Position numbers and translations under genes: made by a program
The notes under the pieces: generated by a model
What the model saw: only the letters and a program-made list of their open reading frames with translations
Databases searched by the model: none
What the model was told of the DNA's origin: nothing
Shown here: positions 28,211-36,873 of the stretch, one piece after another
Layout: the number at the start of each line of letters is the position of its first letter
Position numbering within the stretch: position 1 is the first letter of the stretch
IMG/VR virus record: IMGVR_UViG_3300045952_000066
Coordinates: 1-57,687 of that record
Strand: one strand, 5' to 3'
Source: a virus
DNA length: 57,687 nt

Positions 28211-29122
28211 CTATTTGCCTGTCACTACTGCGTCCTTGGCTTTTTGCAGAGCCGCTTCCGCCGCCGCGAGATTCGCCCGCGCCTTCTGCACGTCTGGCGT
28301 GGGGTAAGCGTCGAGAACCGGCGCCAGCGTCCGCTGAATGTTCGCGGCGAAGTAGCTCCACCAGTCGGGATACTTGTAGAGCGGCTTCCCGGTGGCGTCG
28401 AGGCCCGCCCGCTCGTACTCCACCATGAATTTCTGGATCGACGCGATCACCTCTGCCGGGACCGTGAAGCACCGTTGCGTCTTGTTGATCTCCGCGCAGA
28501 CCTTTGTCGGCGTCGGCGGCGGGTACGGCCCCTGCTCCGACTGGATGGTGATATTGATGATCGCCTGCGCCTTCTGCCCGCCGCTATCGCCCACCACTAC
28601 CGATACCGGCGCGTTGGTGACCGGCGCAGTGGGAGTCCCGCTGATCACTTCGCCGTTGAGCGCCAGTCCTGGGGGCATGACTTGATTGGCGACTAGCGCC
28701 CACGTATACGGCTCCGCGCCGCCCGCTGCGGTGAGCGTCAGCATGAACGCTTTCCCGACCATCCCCGGCATCGGATTGCGTGGCGCGGTGACCGTGAGGA
28801 CTTCCTGTATCCGCAACGAGACGCGGATCTGCCCGGTGCGCTGCGGATTGCTGGAGTCGGTGACCATCGGAAAGACATCCATCATGAAGCTCTGAGTCGG
28901 CGTGCCGGATATTGTCGCCACGCCGTTCACCGTGTTCCCCAGCGCGAGGCCGGAAGGCAATCCCGATACGGTCCACTTGTGAGGCGCAGTGCCGTCTTTC
29001 ACCCACAACTCGATCTTCATGGGCATCCCGACGACGCCGATTGGATTGCCCGTGAACCCGGCATTGTTCAGCGGTGTCTGCGCGTAAGCGGCGACTGCCG
29101 CAAAGACGAGCCATAGTTTCAT
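28211..29122 (-). CDS. Secreted-type Ig-like domain protein in the fibre region (303 aa)
   Basis: Starts MKLWLVFAAVAAYAQTPLNN, a plausible Sec signal peptide with cleavage near AYA-QT. Two Ig-like (He_PIG/cadherin-like) modules follow: PHKWTVSGLPSGLALG...VATISGTPTQS, then MPGMVGKAFMLTLTAAGG...VISGTPTAPVTN. The C-terminal part has EINKTQRCFTVPAEV and a long helix (QKARANLAAAEAALQKAKDA). Probably a receptor-binding or host-derived adhesin; an export signal on a phage fibre protein is unusual. Confidence 0.7.
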   Translation of the reverse strand: MKLWLVFAAVAAYAQTPLNNAGFTGNPIGVVGMPMKIELWVKDGTAPHKWTVSGLPSGLALGNTVNGVATISGTPTQSFMMDVFPMVTDSSNPQRTGQIRVSLRIQEVLTVTAPRNPMPGMVGKAFMLTLTAAGGAEPYTWALVANQVMPPGLALNGEVISGTPTAPVTNAPVSVVVGDSGGQKAQAIINITIQSEQGPYPPPTPTKVCAEINKTQRCFTVPAEVIASIQKFMVEYERAGLDATGKPLYKYPDWWSYFAANIQRTLAPVLDAYPTPDVQKARANLAAAEAALQKAKDAVVTGK

Positions 29123-29130
29123 AGAGCCTC

Positions 29131-30273
29131 TCAGTAATTCGTTACTTGGGGCCGACTGCGGAGGTAGCCGGTCTGGTAGTATGTCCAACCGGCTGCAAGC
29201 CCTCCGTTATCGACCACGTACACGTAGCCGTGCAATGGCGGTCTGCTCAGTTGGAACGGCTTGAACATGATCCGCACCACAGCGGTCACGTCGGTGCCCG
29301 ACTTGGAGAAGTAGCTGCTTGGCGTGTCCACCTGACAGGTGATGTTCTGCGGGTAATTGCCCGTTCCCATCGTGATCGCTCCCTGCCAGCCGCCGCCGTC
29401 GCCCGACAGGTGGAAGTAGTTGCCGTTGGGGTACATCAGGAAGTAGCAGGCTTGGTTGGCGTCGACGCCGTTGTTGATCAGGATGTGCATGTAGTTGATG
29501 TTTCCGTAGCCGTCCGCGTCCCTGACCGTGGCGCTGACGTAGAACCAAGTGTTATAGGCGACGTTGGCCGGGATGCCGCTCAGACCGATGGTCTGCGGCG
29601 TATTGTTCACGGTGTAGGTGATCTCGACCCTGCCAGCAATCCCGGCATTTCCTCCGCTCTCGCCGTTTCCACCCTGACATCCGCCGCCTGGAGCAGCACA
29701 TGCAGGGTTAAACCCGCTACCCTGGTTGTTCGAGCCGCCGCCGCTGCCGCCCCAGCCGCCGCAACCATCGCCCCAGTCGCATGTTTCTCCCTGGTTGCCT
29801 TGCTGGCCGCTTTGCCTGAAGTCGCCGGTGCTGGTGTTATACGAGCCGCCGCCGCCGCCGCCGCCCGAACCCCAGCCGCCCTCGTTCTGATGGTTGAACC
29901 ACCCGCCGCCGCCGCCGTACCCACCGTCCGCTACGCAGTGCGATCCAAAAGAAGAGTCGCCGGAGTCACCGCCGTTTGATCTTGGAGATCCTGCGCCGCC
30001 GCCGCCGCCGACCGTGACTGTGATTTGCTGGCCCGCCGATACTGCGATGCTGTTCCTGACAGCGTATGCGCCGCCGCCTCCCCCTCCTCCGCCGCCGCAC
30101 CGCTGGCTCTCGCAGAACCCGCCGCCGCCGCCGCCGCCCGCGCCCCAGCATTTCGCCTGGATGGCCGTCACGCCGGAAGGCACGGTGAAGGTCGTTGAAC
30201 CCGGTGTATTCCACGTCTGCGTCACGCCGAAGGCCGACGCCGCGAATAGAAGAAGCGTTGTCAGTAGTCTCAT
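29131..30273 (-). CDS. Glycine-rich fibre protein with signal peptide (380 aa)
   Basis: Starts MRLLTTLLLFAASAFGVTQT, a Sec-type signal peptide with cleavage after AFG. The next region has QTWNTPGSTTFTVPSGVTAI and CWGAGGGGGGG, the start of a glycine-rich domain as in phage tail-tip adhesins, with many GGGG runs and paired cysteines. The C-terminal half (QTIGLSGIPANVAYNTWFYV and on) looks beta-rich. ATG 30273 is used; the upstream frame is Arg/Gln-rich and rejected. Confidence 0.7.
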   Translation of the reverse strand: MRLLTTLLLFAASAFGVTQTWNTPGSTTFTVPSGVTAIQAKCWGAGGGGGGGFCESQRCGGGGGGGGGAYAVRNSIAVSAGQQITVTVGGGGGAGSPRSNGGDSGDSSFGSHCVADGGYGGGGGWFNHQNEGGWGSGGGGGGGSYNTSTGDFRQSGQQGNQGETCDWGDGCGGWGGSGGGSNNQGSGFNPACAAPGGGCQGGNGESGGNAGIAGRVEITYTVNNTPQTIGLSGIPANVAYNTWFYVSATVRDADGYGNINYMHILINNGVDANQACYFLMYPNGNYFHLSGDGGGWQGAITMGTGNYPQNITCQVDTPSSYFSKSGTDVTAVVRIMFKPFQLSRPPLHGYVYVVDNGGLAAGWTYYQTGYLRSRPQVTNY

Positions 30274-30278
30274 GCTGG

Positions 30279-31898
30279 TCACCAGTTTGTGTAGTAGCGG
30301 TAGCCGATCCGGATGGACTTGGCAGAGCCGCTGATCACGTAGGCTCCGACGAACATCCCGACCGGGATGACGTGGTAGCCGTTGTTGATGTTTGTGGACT
30401 GCGACCCATTGCACGCGAGGTTGCCGTTGATGAAGTCGCCGCCGTCGTTGCGCCGCAGATTGATCGTGGCGTCGTTGGTGTCCGACCAGCACTGCACCTG
30501 ATCGATGACGCTCTGCACGTTCTGCGGCTGGAAGACGCCCCAGACGACCACGCCGGTCTGGAGCGCGAGGTACGGATCGTTGAGAGCGAACGAGCCGGTC
30601 CAGCGGCGCACGTTCACGACCTGTCGGGCCGCGTTGTCGAGACTGCCGTAGCGATAGAATCCATCGCCACTGTTCACAACAAAGCTGGAGATAGCCGGGT
30701 TCTCGATACCGTTGCTGGAGTTGAAGTAGCCACCCATGATGTAGCCGTTGCCCTGCGTGCGGACAACCTTGTTGGCTTCATTGTTGGTGCCACCGTGAAC
30801 GACCAGCCCACCCACGGCATTCGCGTTGTCGGCGGTATCCACCAGCCCGTTCTGGCCCGCATCGCAGGACGTTGCCCAGGAACCGGAGCAGCCGACCTCG
30901 AACATGCGGACACCCGCTCCCGTCGCGTTGTTGAGAAACGCAGGCTTCCCGGTCACGCCGGTATACGGCACGCTTCCCGCGCTCCCCGCGCTCCCTGATG
31001 CGTTGCCGGTGATGTGAATGGTATAGGTCCCGGTGAGAGCATCAGCGGCGCCCTGAACGTGTGAACTGGCGTGCGCGGACGGAGCGAACGTCGCGGGCTT
31101 GCCGCTGACGCCGGTCCACGGCACTGCGGTCGCGTTGGTGGCATTGGTCGCGTTGGTGGCGGTCGTGGCCGTCGCCGCGTTGCCGCTGATCCCGATGCTG
31201 TACGTGCCGCTGGTGATCTTGCTGGAGTAGTCGCCCACCGTCGAGAGGTCCGCGACCGGGTGTGTGTGCGCGGATGGCGTGAAGGTCGATGGGACGCCGC
31301 TCAGTTTTCCCCACGCGAGGCCGGTGATCCATGCGGGATTGTTGTAGCTTCCCGTCGTGTAGACGCCGTTGGTGACGGTGTCCGCGTTGCCAGCGAGAGG
31401 CCCGCTGAATCCCGTAGCCGTGATGGTCCCGGCGAACACGTTGCTCCGCGTCAGGAGCGCCGTGTTCAGAAAGCCCGCGCCCAGCCCGTTCTGGATCGCC
31501 TTCACTTCAGCGGCTAGCTGGTTGTGATAGTTCTCGTCGTTGAGGATCTGGACCGGCGTCCCGTTGGCGTGCGCCCGCGCCGGTCCATGTATGCCGCGCC
31601 CGCCCGCGCAGACGGTGACCGTAGCCCCCGACGCAGAGCAGATCTTGATCACCTCTGCGGTCGTGCCGCTCCCCAGCGTGTAGTACGCGGGAGCGCAGAA
31701 CGTGACGCCGCTGGCGACGGAGAACGACAGGACCGAATCGTTGATCCCTCCGTCCAGCGTCGAGCGGGCGCTATTGCACGCCACGCCCAGCGTGGTGTCG
31801 GTGGCGACGGACGCAGGGAACGCCGCCGGTCGCGGGTTCCCGTTCTGTTGCGCGAGGACGATGCACGCGCAGAGAAACACGGAGAGGAGTTGTCGCAT
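30279..31898 (-). CDS. Tail-fibre-like protein with N-terminal signal (539 aa)
   Basis: Starts MRQLLSVFLCACIVLAQQNG with a hydrophobic leader and a lipobox-like LCAC. The middle has fibre-like repeats: ITATGFSGPLAGNADTV, SAHTHPVADLST, SIGISGNAATATTATNATNA and SVPYTGVTGKP. The C-terminal 200 residues are mixed beta (VRRWTGSFALNDPYLALQTG, SIRIGYRYYTNW). This is the typical shaft of a phage tail fibre, but the leader is odd. Confidence 0.75.
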   Translation of the reverse strand: MRQLLSVFLCACIVLAQQNGNPRPAAFPASVATDTTLGVACNSARSTLDGGINDSVLSFSVASGVTFCAPAYYTLGSGTTAEVIKICSASGATVTVCAGGRGIHGPARAHANGTPVQILNDENYHNQLAAEVKAIQNGLGAGFLNTALLTRSNVFAGTITATGFSGPLAGNADTVTNGVYTTGSYNNPAWITGLAWGKLSGVPSTFTPSAHTHPVADLSTVGDYSSKITSGTYSIGISGNAATATTATNATNATNATAVPWTGVSGKPATFAPSAHASSHVQGAADALTGTYTIHITGNASGSAGSAGSVPYTGVTGKPAFLNNATGAGVRMFEVGCSGSWATSCDAGQNGLVDTADNANAVGGLVVHGGTNNEANKVVRTQGNGYIMGGYFNSSNGIENPAISSFVVNSGDGFYRYGSLDNAARQVVNVRRWTGSFALNDPYLALQTGVVVWGVFQPQNVQSVIDQVQCWSDTNDATINLRRNDGGDFINGNLACNGSQSTNINNGYHVIPVGMFVGAYVISGSAKSIRIGYRYYTNW

Positions 31899-32308
31899 TA
31901 CTGGCCTGCTTTCAGAACCGTGAACGAATAGCTGTTGATGGACACCTTCGCATTGACCTGGATGTCGATGCTATTCAGATTGAGGTTGAAGCCCGCGCCG
32001 ACGCCGACCGTTCCATCGAAGACCGGGGCGCCGCCCGACGTGAAGAACCGACACCAGGATGCCTGCCCGGTCGCCACCGCAGTGCCGTCCGCGATTGGGT
32101 TGGCGGCGGCTACACCTCCAGCGGCGCCGCCGAATGCGGGATTCCCAAGAGCGTGGCTGGAGAGCAGGACCTGGCCGGTGATTGCAGTGTCGCCGTTCGC
32201 CGGTTTCGCGCCGTCGTAGATCTTGAGCGTGCCGCCGTTGCATTGCGTCAGACCGGCGTTCGCCATCGCGTTCGCCATCGCATCGGTGATTTGAGTGTCG
32301 AGTGCCAT
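31898..32308 (-). CDS. Small structural phage protein (136 aa)
   Basis: Starts MALDTQITDAMANAMANAGL, followed by GGTLKIYDGAKPANGDTAITG, QASWCRFFTSGGAP and a beta-rich end (LNLNSIDIQVNAKVSINSYSFTVLKA). I recognise this small protein as a family near the ends of phage tail-fibre operons, probably a virion or fibre-tip component. The stop overlaps the fibre gene start. Confidence 0.7.
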   Translation of the reverse strand: MALDTQITDAMANAMANAGLTQCNGGTLKIYDGAKPANGDTAITGQVLLSSHALGNPAFGGAAGGVAAANPIADGTAVATGQASWCRFFTSGGAPVFDGTVGVGAGFNLNLNSIDIQVNAKVSINSYSFTVLKAGQ

Positions 32309-32326
32309 GTTGGTTCTCCTGTTTGA

Positions 32327-32716
32327 TTAGCCCTGCGGTGTCACCGGCAATTGCGGTGGCGGCGTCGGAGCCGGTGGCGTCGGAGCCGGTGGCGTCGGAG
32401 CCGGTGGCGTCTGGGCTGGCGGCGCCGGGGCCGGTGGAGTTCCGCCGACGCGCTTTGGCCGCGCCATGTCTTTAATCTCTTTCTCGATCTTCTGCGCCGC
32501 TTCCAACTGTGCGCGGAGTGATGGCGGCGGGTACTGCTTTACGACTTGGTGAATGGTTTGGTGAACGGCGTCTTCGATAAAGGCGTCTGGTGTCGGATAG
32601 AGCTTGGTCATGACTTGAGCGCCGGTAACCGGATCGTTGGTGACGCGGATCTGCGTGGCGATGTACTGCTCGATGCTCCAGACCACGTCCTGCGGAATGT
32701 CTAGGACGATCTGCAT
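32327..32716 (-). CDS. Fibre-region hypothetical protein with Pro-rich tail (129 aa)
   Basis: Starts MQIVLDIPQDVVWSIEQYIA and has a helical body (FIEDAVHQTIHQVVKQY, LEAAQKIEKEIKDMARPKR), then a tail of PAPTPPAPTPP repeats encoded by 15-bp tandem repeats. GGAGAGG lies before the ATG. Its first 245 bases overlap the previous, much longer gene in another frame. Confidence 0.65.
   Translation of the reverse strand: MQIVLDIPQDVVWSIEQYIATQIRVTNDPVTGAQVMTKLYPTPDAFIEDAVHQTIHQVVKQYPPPSLRAQLEAAQKIEKEIKDMARPKRVGGTPPAPAPPAQTPPAPTPPAPTPPAPTPPPQLPVTPQG
32364..32408. repeat. 15-bp tandem repeats coding the Pro-rich tail
   Basis: GTCGGAGCCGGTGGC repeats three times (32364, 32379, 32394) with degenerate copies on both sides. 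On the minus strand it encodes PPAPT units. Slippage at this site could vary tail length. Confidence 0.85.
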
Positions 32717-35700
32717 TGGGTGTCTCCTCTCCTTCTCGCTCTCGTAGCGGGATCTCTCCGATATAGGTCACGATGCCGTTGGTGAATGTGACTGACCGGC
32801 CATCCCTGTCGATAATCGTGCCGCTCTTGCCGTCCGCTACCTGGAAGATGCCGAACGATTGCGCTCGACACATGGCAGTCGAGGTCGTTTGAACGAACTG
32901 AACGCTGGTGTACTCCTGCGCGTAGCTTCCCGCTGGCTGGTAGTTGCCCTTCGGCTGGTAGAGACTGTCCAGTTCCGTGCCGTTGCGGTAGATGTAGCGG
33001 AAGTAGCCGTCGCGGCTGCTATTGATGGTTTCGGTGTTCTGAATTTTGACCGACAGAAAGTTGGCATTCAAGCTGGAATCGACCATCGTGTACGCGCCCA
33101 GCTTGTAGGTGGCAAAAGGACCGCTACCGTATCCGCTATTGGAGGTGACCCAGCCAGCCAAGGTTTCAAAGTTCCCGCCGCCCGTCAACTGGACGCCCCC
33201 GGTGCCGGTGAACTTCACCGGGGTCGCGCCGGTCACGGTCATTTCTCCCACGGTCAGCTTGCTGAAGTTGAGCGATTTGATTTGCGTGTCGGTGAGACTG
33301 TCGCCTTTCACCTTCACGGTTGGTCCGCGCTCCAGTGTAGTTTCGTCGGAAGAGAAGATGATTTGGTTGCCGCTGGTAGTCAACCCTGCGCCCTGATCGA
33401 CGCGGATGCTGGTCGTTCCGGTGATCCCGATGCCGATTGTGATGGTGGCTCCATTGGCTCCGACAGTCAGCGGCCCGCCCGTGTCTGGCTTAAAGCGGAT
33501 GGCGCCGGTGTCCACGGCAATGCCGTTGCCACTTCCAACGACGATGCCGTTGGAGTCGAGTCCCATACCGGAGACGCCGCCCAGCCTAATCTTGATCCTG
33601 GTGGAATCGCCTGACGGATACATGATCCCGTCACTGAGGCCGACCGCCACGCCGCTGGCGTCCACGCCCAGCCCGCCGTTGACCTTGACATCGATGTCAC
33701 CGTTGTAGAGTACAGTGCCTCTGGCGACACGCACGGCAATGCCGTCCGATTGAACCTTTGTCCCGGCGTTCGCCCCGATCTTGACCTGGATACCCTCAGT
33801 TGCGCCACGCTTGATGCCAGCCGCGCCATCCACCTTGACCTGGATGGCTCCGTCCGCGCCGAACTCCGTGCCGCTGGCTACTCCGGTGAGAGGCTCCAGC
33901 GCGTCGGTGCCGCTGACGAACACTTGCCCGCGCCCGATCTTGATCGCGCCTTTCTTGTTGACATCGATCTCCATGCCGGGACCGGGCAAAAACTTGAGCG
34001 GCCCGCCGGTCTTGATGAGTCCATCGGAAGCGTTGACCTCGAGCAGTGGCCCCTTGAACGTCTGCCCCTCGCCAAGGTTGAGAGTTAGATCGCGCCCAGC
34101 GGCGGCTTGTCCTGCGCCGCGCCGCACGCGCAGATGGCCGCGCATCAGTCCGGACGCGCCACCGTCCGTATGGACATCGACACCCTCGCCCTCGTCGGTC
34201 TTGAGATCCAGGTTGCCGTTGGTGATCCGGTGCGGGCGATTGGGATCGAGCGGGATCGTGACGCCGGGAATCCTGGTGGACGGATTGAGGATCGGACCCT
34301 TGAGCAAGCTGTGATCGAGATCGAGCACCACGTCGAAGTACGGACGCTGGGCTGGCGTCGTCTGTCCGACTCCTGCGCTCCAGACGTTCTGCTGCGTCAG
34401 CGTGCCGCCGAATCCGTAGGGGTCGTAGCGCGAACCGATGTACTGCTTGAAGCGCACGATATTGTCGGGATTGAGCGTCGTGCCCAGAGGGTCCTGCGGC
34501 GTCGGCGCGAGATATTTATCCGGCACGTCCCACAGAAGGTCGTTCTCGATGTACACCCGGTTGGAGCGCGGGATGCGGTGGACGCTACTGTCGTCGTCAT
34601 CCGTGAACGCCATCTCTTCGGGATGCTGCCCGCCGCCGACGAACGTCGCCGGATTCCCCGGCGTCTGGTAGTGGCCGGTCTGGATCGTCCACCGCGCGAA
34701 GAAGAACTCGTCCTCATGCGTGAAGGGCAGGACGGAGTACAGGTGACCCCAGCCGTACTTCCCGGCCTTCGGCCCGTCGCCGTAGATGATCCAGTCGATG
34801 TAGGAGACGGCCACGCCCGCGCCCACGCTCCCGACCACGTCGTTGGTCGGTTCGGGCGGCGGATTGACGGTGAACCGGCTCGTCCGGATCGCGCCGGATC
34901 GGCTGGTGTCTTCGCCGTCGAGGAGGTTGCCGGGGGCCACCAGGACGGACCACTCCTGCGGGAAGTCGGTCGGCGGATAGACCGCCGTGTTCCAGTCGCC
35001 GCGCTCTCCCAAGTAGACCGTCGTGGCGCCAGCCGGGATGCTCACCGACTTCTGCCAGAGGTCGGCGCCGCCTTTGTTCAGCAGGAGCGTGACGTTCTGC
35101 GCCTGCGGGAAGTTCACGGTCACCGCGACGACCATCCGCAGAGCGCCGCCATCATCCTTCCAGCGTTCGCGGTAGCGCGGATCGCTCGTCGGGAGCGTGC
35201 TGGCATCGACCGCAGTTGCCGTCGCCGCCGGTCCACCGGGAATGGTCTGCGTCTTGCCGGGAAGCGTGATCTGGATGTCGTAGGGTTCGCTGGGAACGTC
35301 TGCTTCAGTGAAGCCGGTGAACCGGAGGTAGCAGTTCGCGATTGGTTGCGGCTGCAACTGGATGCGCCCGTCCACGATATGGAACGGGATCTCAGAGCCG
35401 GTCGCCGGGACCTCGTAGGTGCGGAGGATCGCCGTAGACGCGGGCGTCCCTGGATAGCGGAACTCGACATCGACGTGATGCAGTAGCGCGTAATCCGGAT
35501 GGAGCGTCGGCAGATGGATCGAGCCGTCGAAGACTGCGGCCACGCCACTGCCCCACGGTTCGCCGGTCGGCTGGTACACGTCAGCGGTGACCGGCGGCGG
35601 CTTCTGGATGCCGCCACCTGTCGGCGGCGAAGCTCCACCTTGCGCCACGATCACGCGGAGCTCGCACTGTTTGGTGGCGACGGCGGGATCTTCCCACGGC

Positions 35701-36869
35701 TTCAGGCCCGGTTGCGGCGCCACGCGATTGATCGCGTACACCTGGATGTCGAACCCGGCGCCGCCCTCTCCATAGGGACCGCCCAGATCCCCGAAGTGCT
35801 GGACGCCGTTGATGGGCAGTTCGTCCTTGAACGGATGCGGCGGGCCGAAGGGGAAAGCGAACGCGCCGTTGAAATCATAGAGGACGAGTTGGATGTACCA
35901 CGTATTGACGCCAAGCTGACCGGCAGAGCCGGGATACGCGCGAGTGGTGTCCACGCGGACGTATTCGAGATACCAGTCGTGACTGCCATCGGCCCATACC
36001 CGGTCGTAGGGGAACGTGCCGCCGACGCCGGGAGGGACTTTGACATCGGCGGGCGCGATCATGCCCGGTGACGGCGGCTGCACCTTGACCACGCTGAACG
36101 GCAGGCTGGTGACCGCTCCCTGCGTCGGCGCGACGGACGCATCGATGGTTCCGCGCTCTACGGTGATCGTCCACTGCTCGTCCTTGAGCGGCGTGAACAG
36201 ATTGGTATTGGCGCCCTCGCCGCCGATCCGGATCTGATCGCTCCGGTGCCAGCCGTGCCAGATGCGTTCCGGCATCACACTGTCGGCGGGATGGTTCGTC
36301 CAGACCGTGCAATAGAACGGCGCGTTCTGAGTGGTCACCGTGGCGGTCGCCGTCACCACGGAATGCACGTTGCGGTCTGGCTCGTCCTGCCAGCGGTCCA
36401 CCGTGTACTCGCGGCCCGTCACGGTCCCGATACTGAGCGCAGGGAGCGTCAGCGGGATGTCGAACGGATTCGGCCCGCTGATGTCTTCCTTGCTGAAGCT
36501 GGTGAACCGCAGGATGCAATCCTCGACGGCGTCCTCGCCCAGCAGAATGCGGTCGTCGGACAGGCCGGTGTAATCGATGAACGACGCGCCGCCCTCTGGC
36601 CGGAAGTAGCGCCCGATCAGCACAGAGACGCCGCGCTTCACGGTCGGCGGATAGACCAGTTCCACGTCAACGTGGTCCCAGTTGCCCAGCGCGACCGGCA
36701 GATCGATGCGCCCGTTGAAGACGGCGGCGGTGTCGTGGCTGGTGATCCGCCCGGTGATGCTGGTCAGGATGGCGGTAACGTCGGGCGGCTTGATGACGCC
36801 CGTCCCGGTCCCGCCCGTGGTGGAGCCTCGCTCGTAGATCCAGGTGCCGACTTTGGTCGATTCAGGCAT
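32472..36869 (-). CDS. Giant tail-tip or central-fibre protein (1465 aa)
   Basis: Starts MPESTKVGTWIYERGSTTGG. Residues up to about 700 are beta-sandwich-like with repeats (HVDVELVYPP...GVSVLIGRY and HVDVEFRYPG), then a repetitive region of short beta units (GGLGVDASGVAVGLSDGI and similar) like fibre shafts, and TVTGATPVKFTGTGGVQLTGGG near the end. By position it follows the tail-hub genes, like lambda gpJ and side fibres. The frame runs about 80 residues into the next gene (after IGEIPLRERE) with basic, low-quality sequence. Confidence 0.75.
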   Translation of the reverse strand: MPESTKVGTWIYERGSTTGGTGTGVIKPPDVTAILTSITGRITSHDTAAVFNGRIDLPVALGNWDHVDVELVYPPTVKRGVSVLIGRYFRPEGGASFIDYTGLSDDRILLGEDAVEDCILRFTSFSKEDISGPNPFDIPLTLPALSIGTVTGREYTVDRWQDEPDRNVHSVVTATATVTTQNAPFYCTVWTNHPADSVMPERIWHGWHRSDQIRIGGEGANTNLFTPLKDEQWTITVERGTIDASVAPTQGAVTSLPFSVVKVQPPSPGMIAPADVKVPPGVGGTFPYDRVWADGSHDWYLEYVRVDTTRAYPGSAGQLGVNTWYIQLVLYDFNGAFAFPFGPPHPFKDELPINGVQHFGDLGGPYGEGGAGFDIQVYAINRVAPQPGLKPWEDPAVATKQCELRVIVAQGGASPPTGGGIQKPPPVTADVYQPTGEPWGSGVAAVFDGSIHLPTLHPDYALLHHVDVEFRYPGTPASTAILRTYEVPATGSEIPFHIVDGRIQLQPQPIANCYLRFTGFTEADVPSEPYDIQITLPGKTQTIPGGPAATATAVDASTLPTSDPRYRERWKDDGGALRMVVAVTVNFPQAQNVTLLLNKGGADLWQKSVSIPAGATTVYLGERGDWNTAVYPPTDFPQEWSVLVAPGNLLDGEDTSRSGAIRTSRFTVNPPPEPTNDVVGSVGAGVAVSYIDWIIYGDGPKAGKYGWGHLYSVLPFTHEDEFFFARWTIQTGHYQTPGNPATFVGGGQHPEEMAFTDDDDSSVHRIPRSNRVYIENDLLWDVPDKYLAPTPQDPLGTTLNPDNIVRFKQYIGSRYDPYGFGGTLTQQNVWSAGVGQTTPAQRPYFDVVLDLDHSLLKGPILNPSTRIPGVTIPLDPNRPHRITNGNLDLKTDEGEGVDVHTDGGASGLMRGHLRVRRGAGQAAAGRDLTLNLGEGQTFKGPLLEVNASDGLIKTGGPLKFLPGPGMEIDVNKKGAIKIGRGQVFVSGTDALEPLTGVASGTEFGADGAIQVKVDGAAGIKRGATEGIQVKIGANAGTKVQSDGIAVRVARGTVLYNGDIDVKVNGGLGVDASGVAVGLSDGIMYPSGDSTRIKIRLGGVSGMGLDSNGIVVGSGNGIAVDTGAIRFKPDTGGPLTVGANGATITIGIGITGTTSIRVDQGAGLTTSGNQIIFSSDETTLERGPTVKVKGDSLTDTQIKSLNFSKLTVGEMTVTGATPVKFTGTGGVQLTGGGNFETLAGWVTSNSGYGSGPFATYKLGAYTMVDSSLNANFLSVKIQNTETINSSRDGYFRYIYRNGTELDSLYQPKGNYQPAGSYAQEYTSVQFVQTTSTAMCRAQSFGIFQVADGKSGTIIDRDGRSVTFTNGIVTYIGEIPLREREGEETPNADRPRHSAGRGLEHRAVHRHADPRHQRSGYRRSSHDQALSDTRRLYRRRRSPNHSPSRKAVPAAITPRTVGSGAEDRERD

Positions 36870-36873
36870 AGGA

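Noticed and set aside
34107-35486. Plus-strand open frame antisense to the giant fibre gene
   Set aside because: Composition of a GC-rich shadow; no ribosome-binding site or neighbours on that strand.
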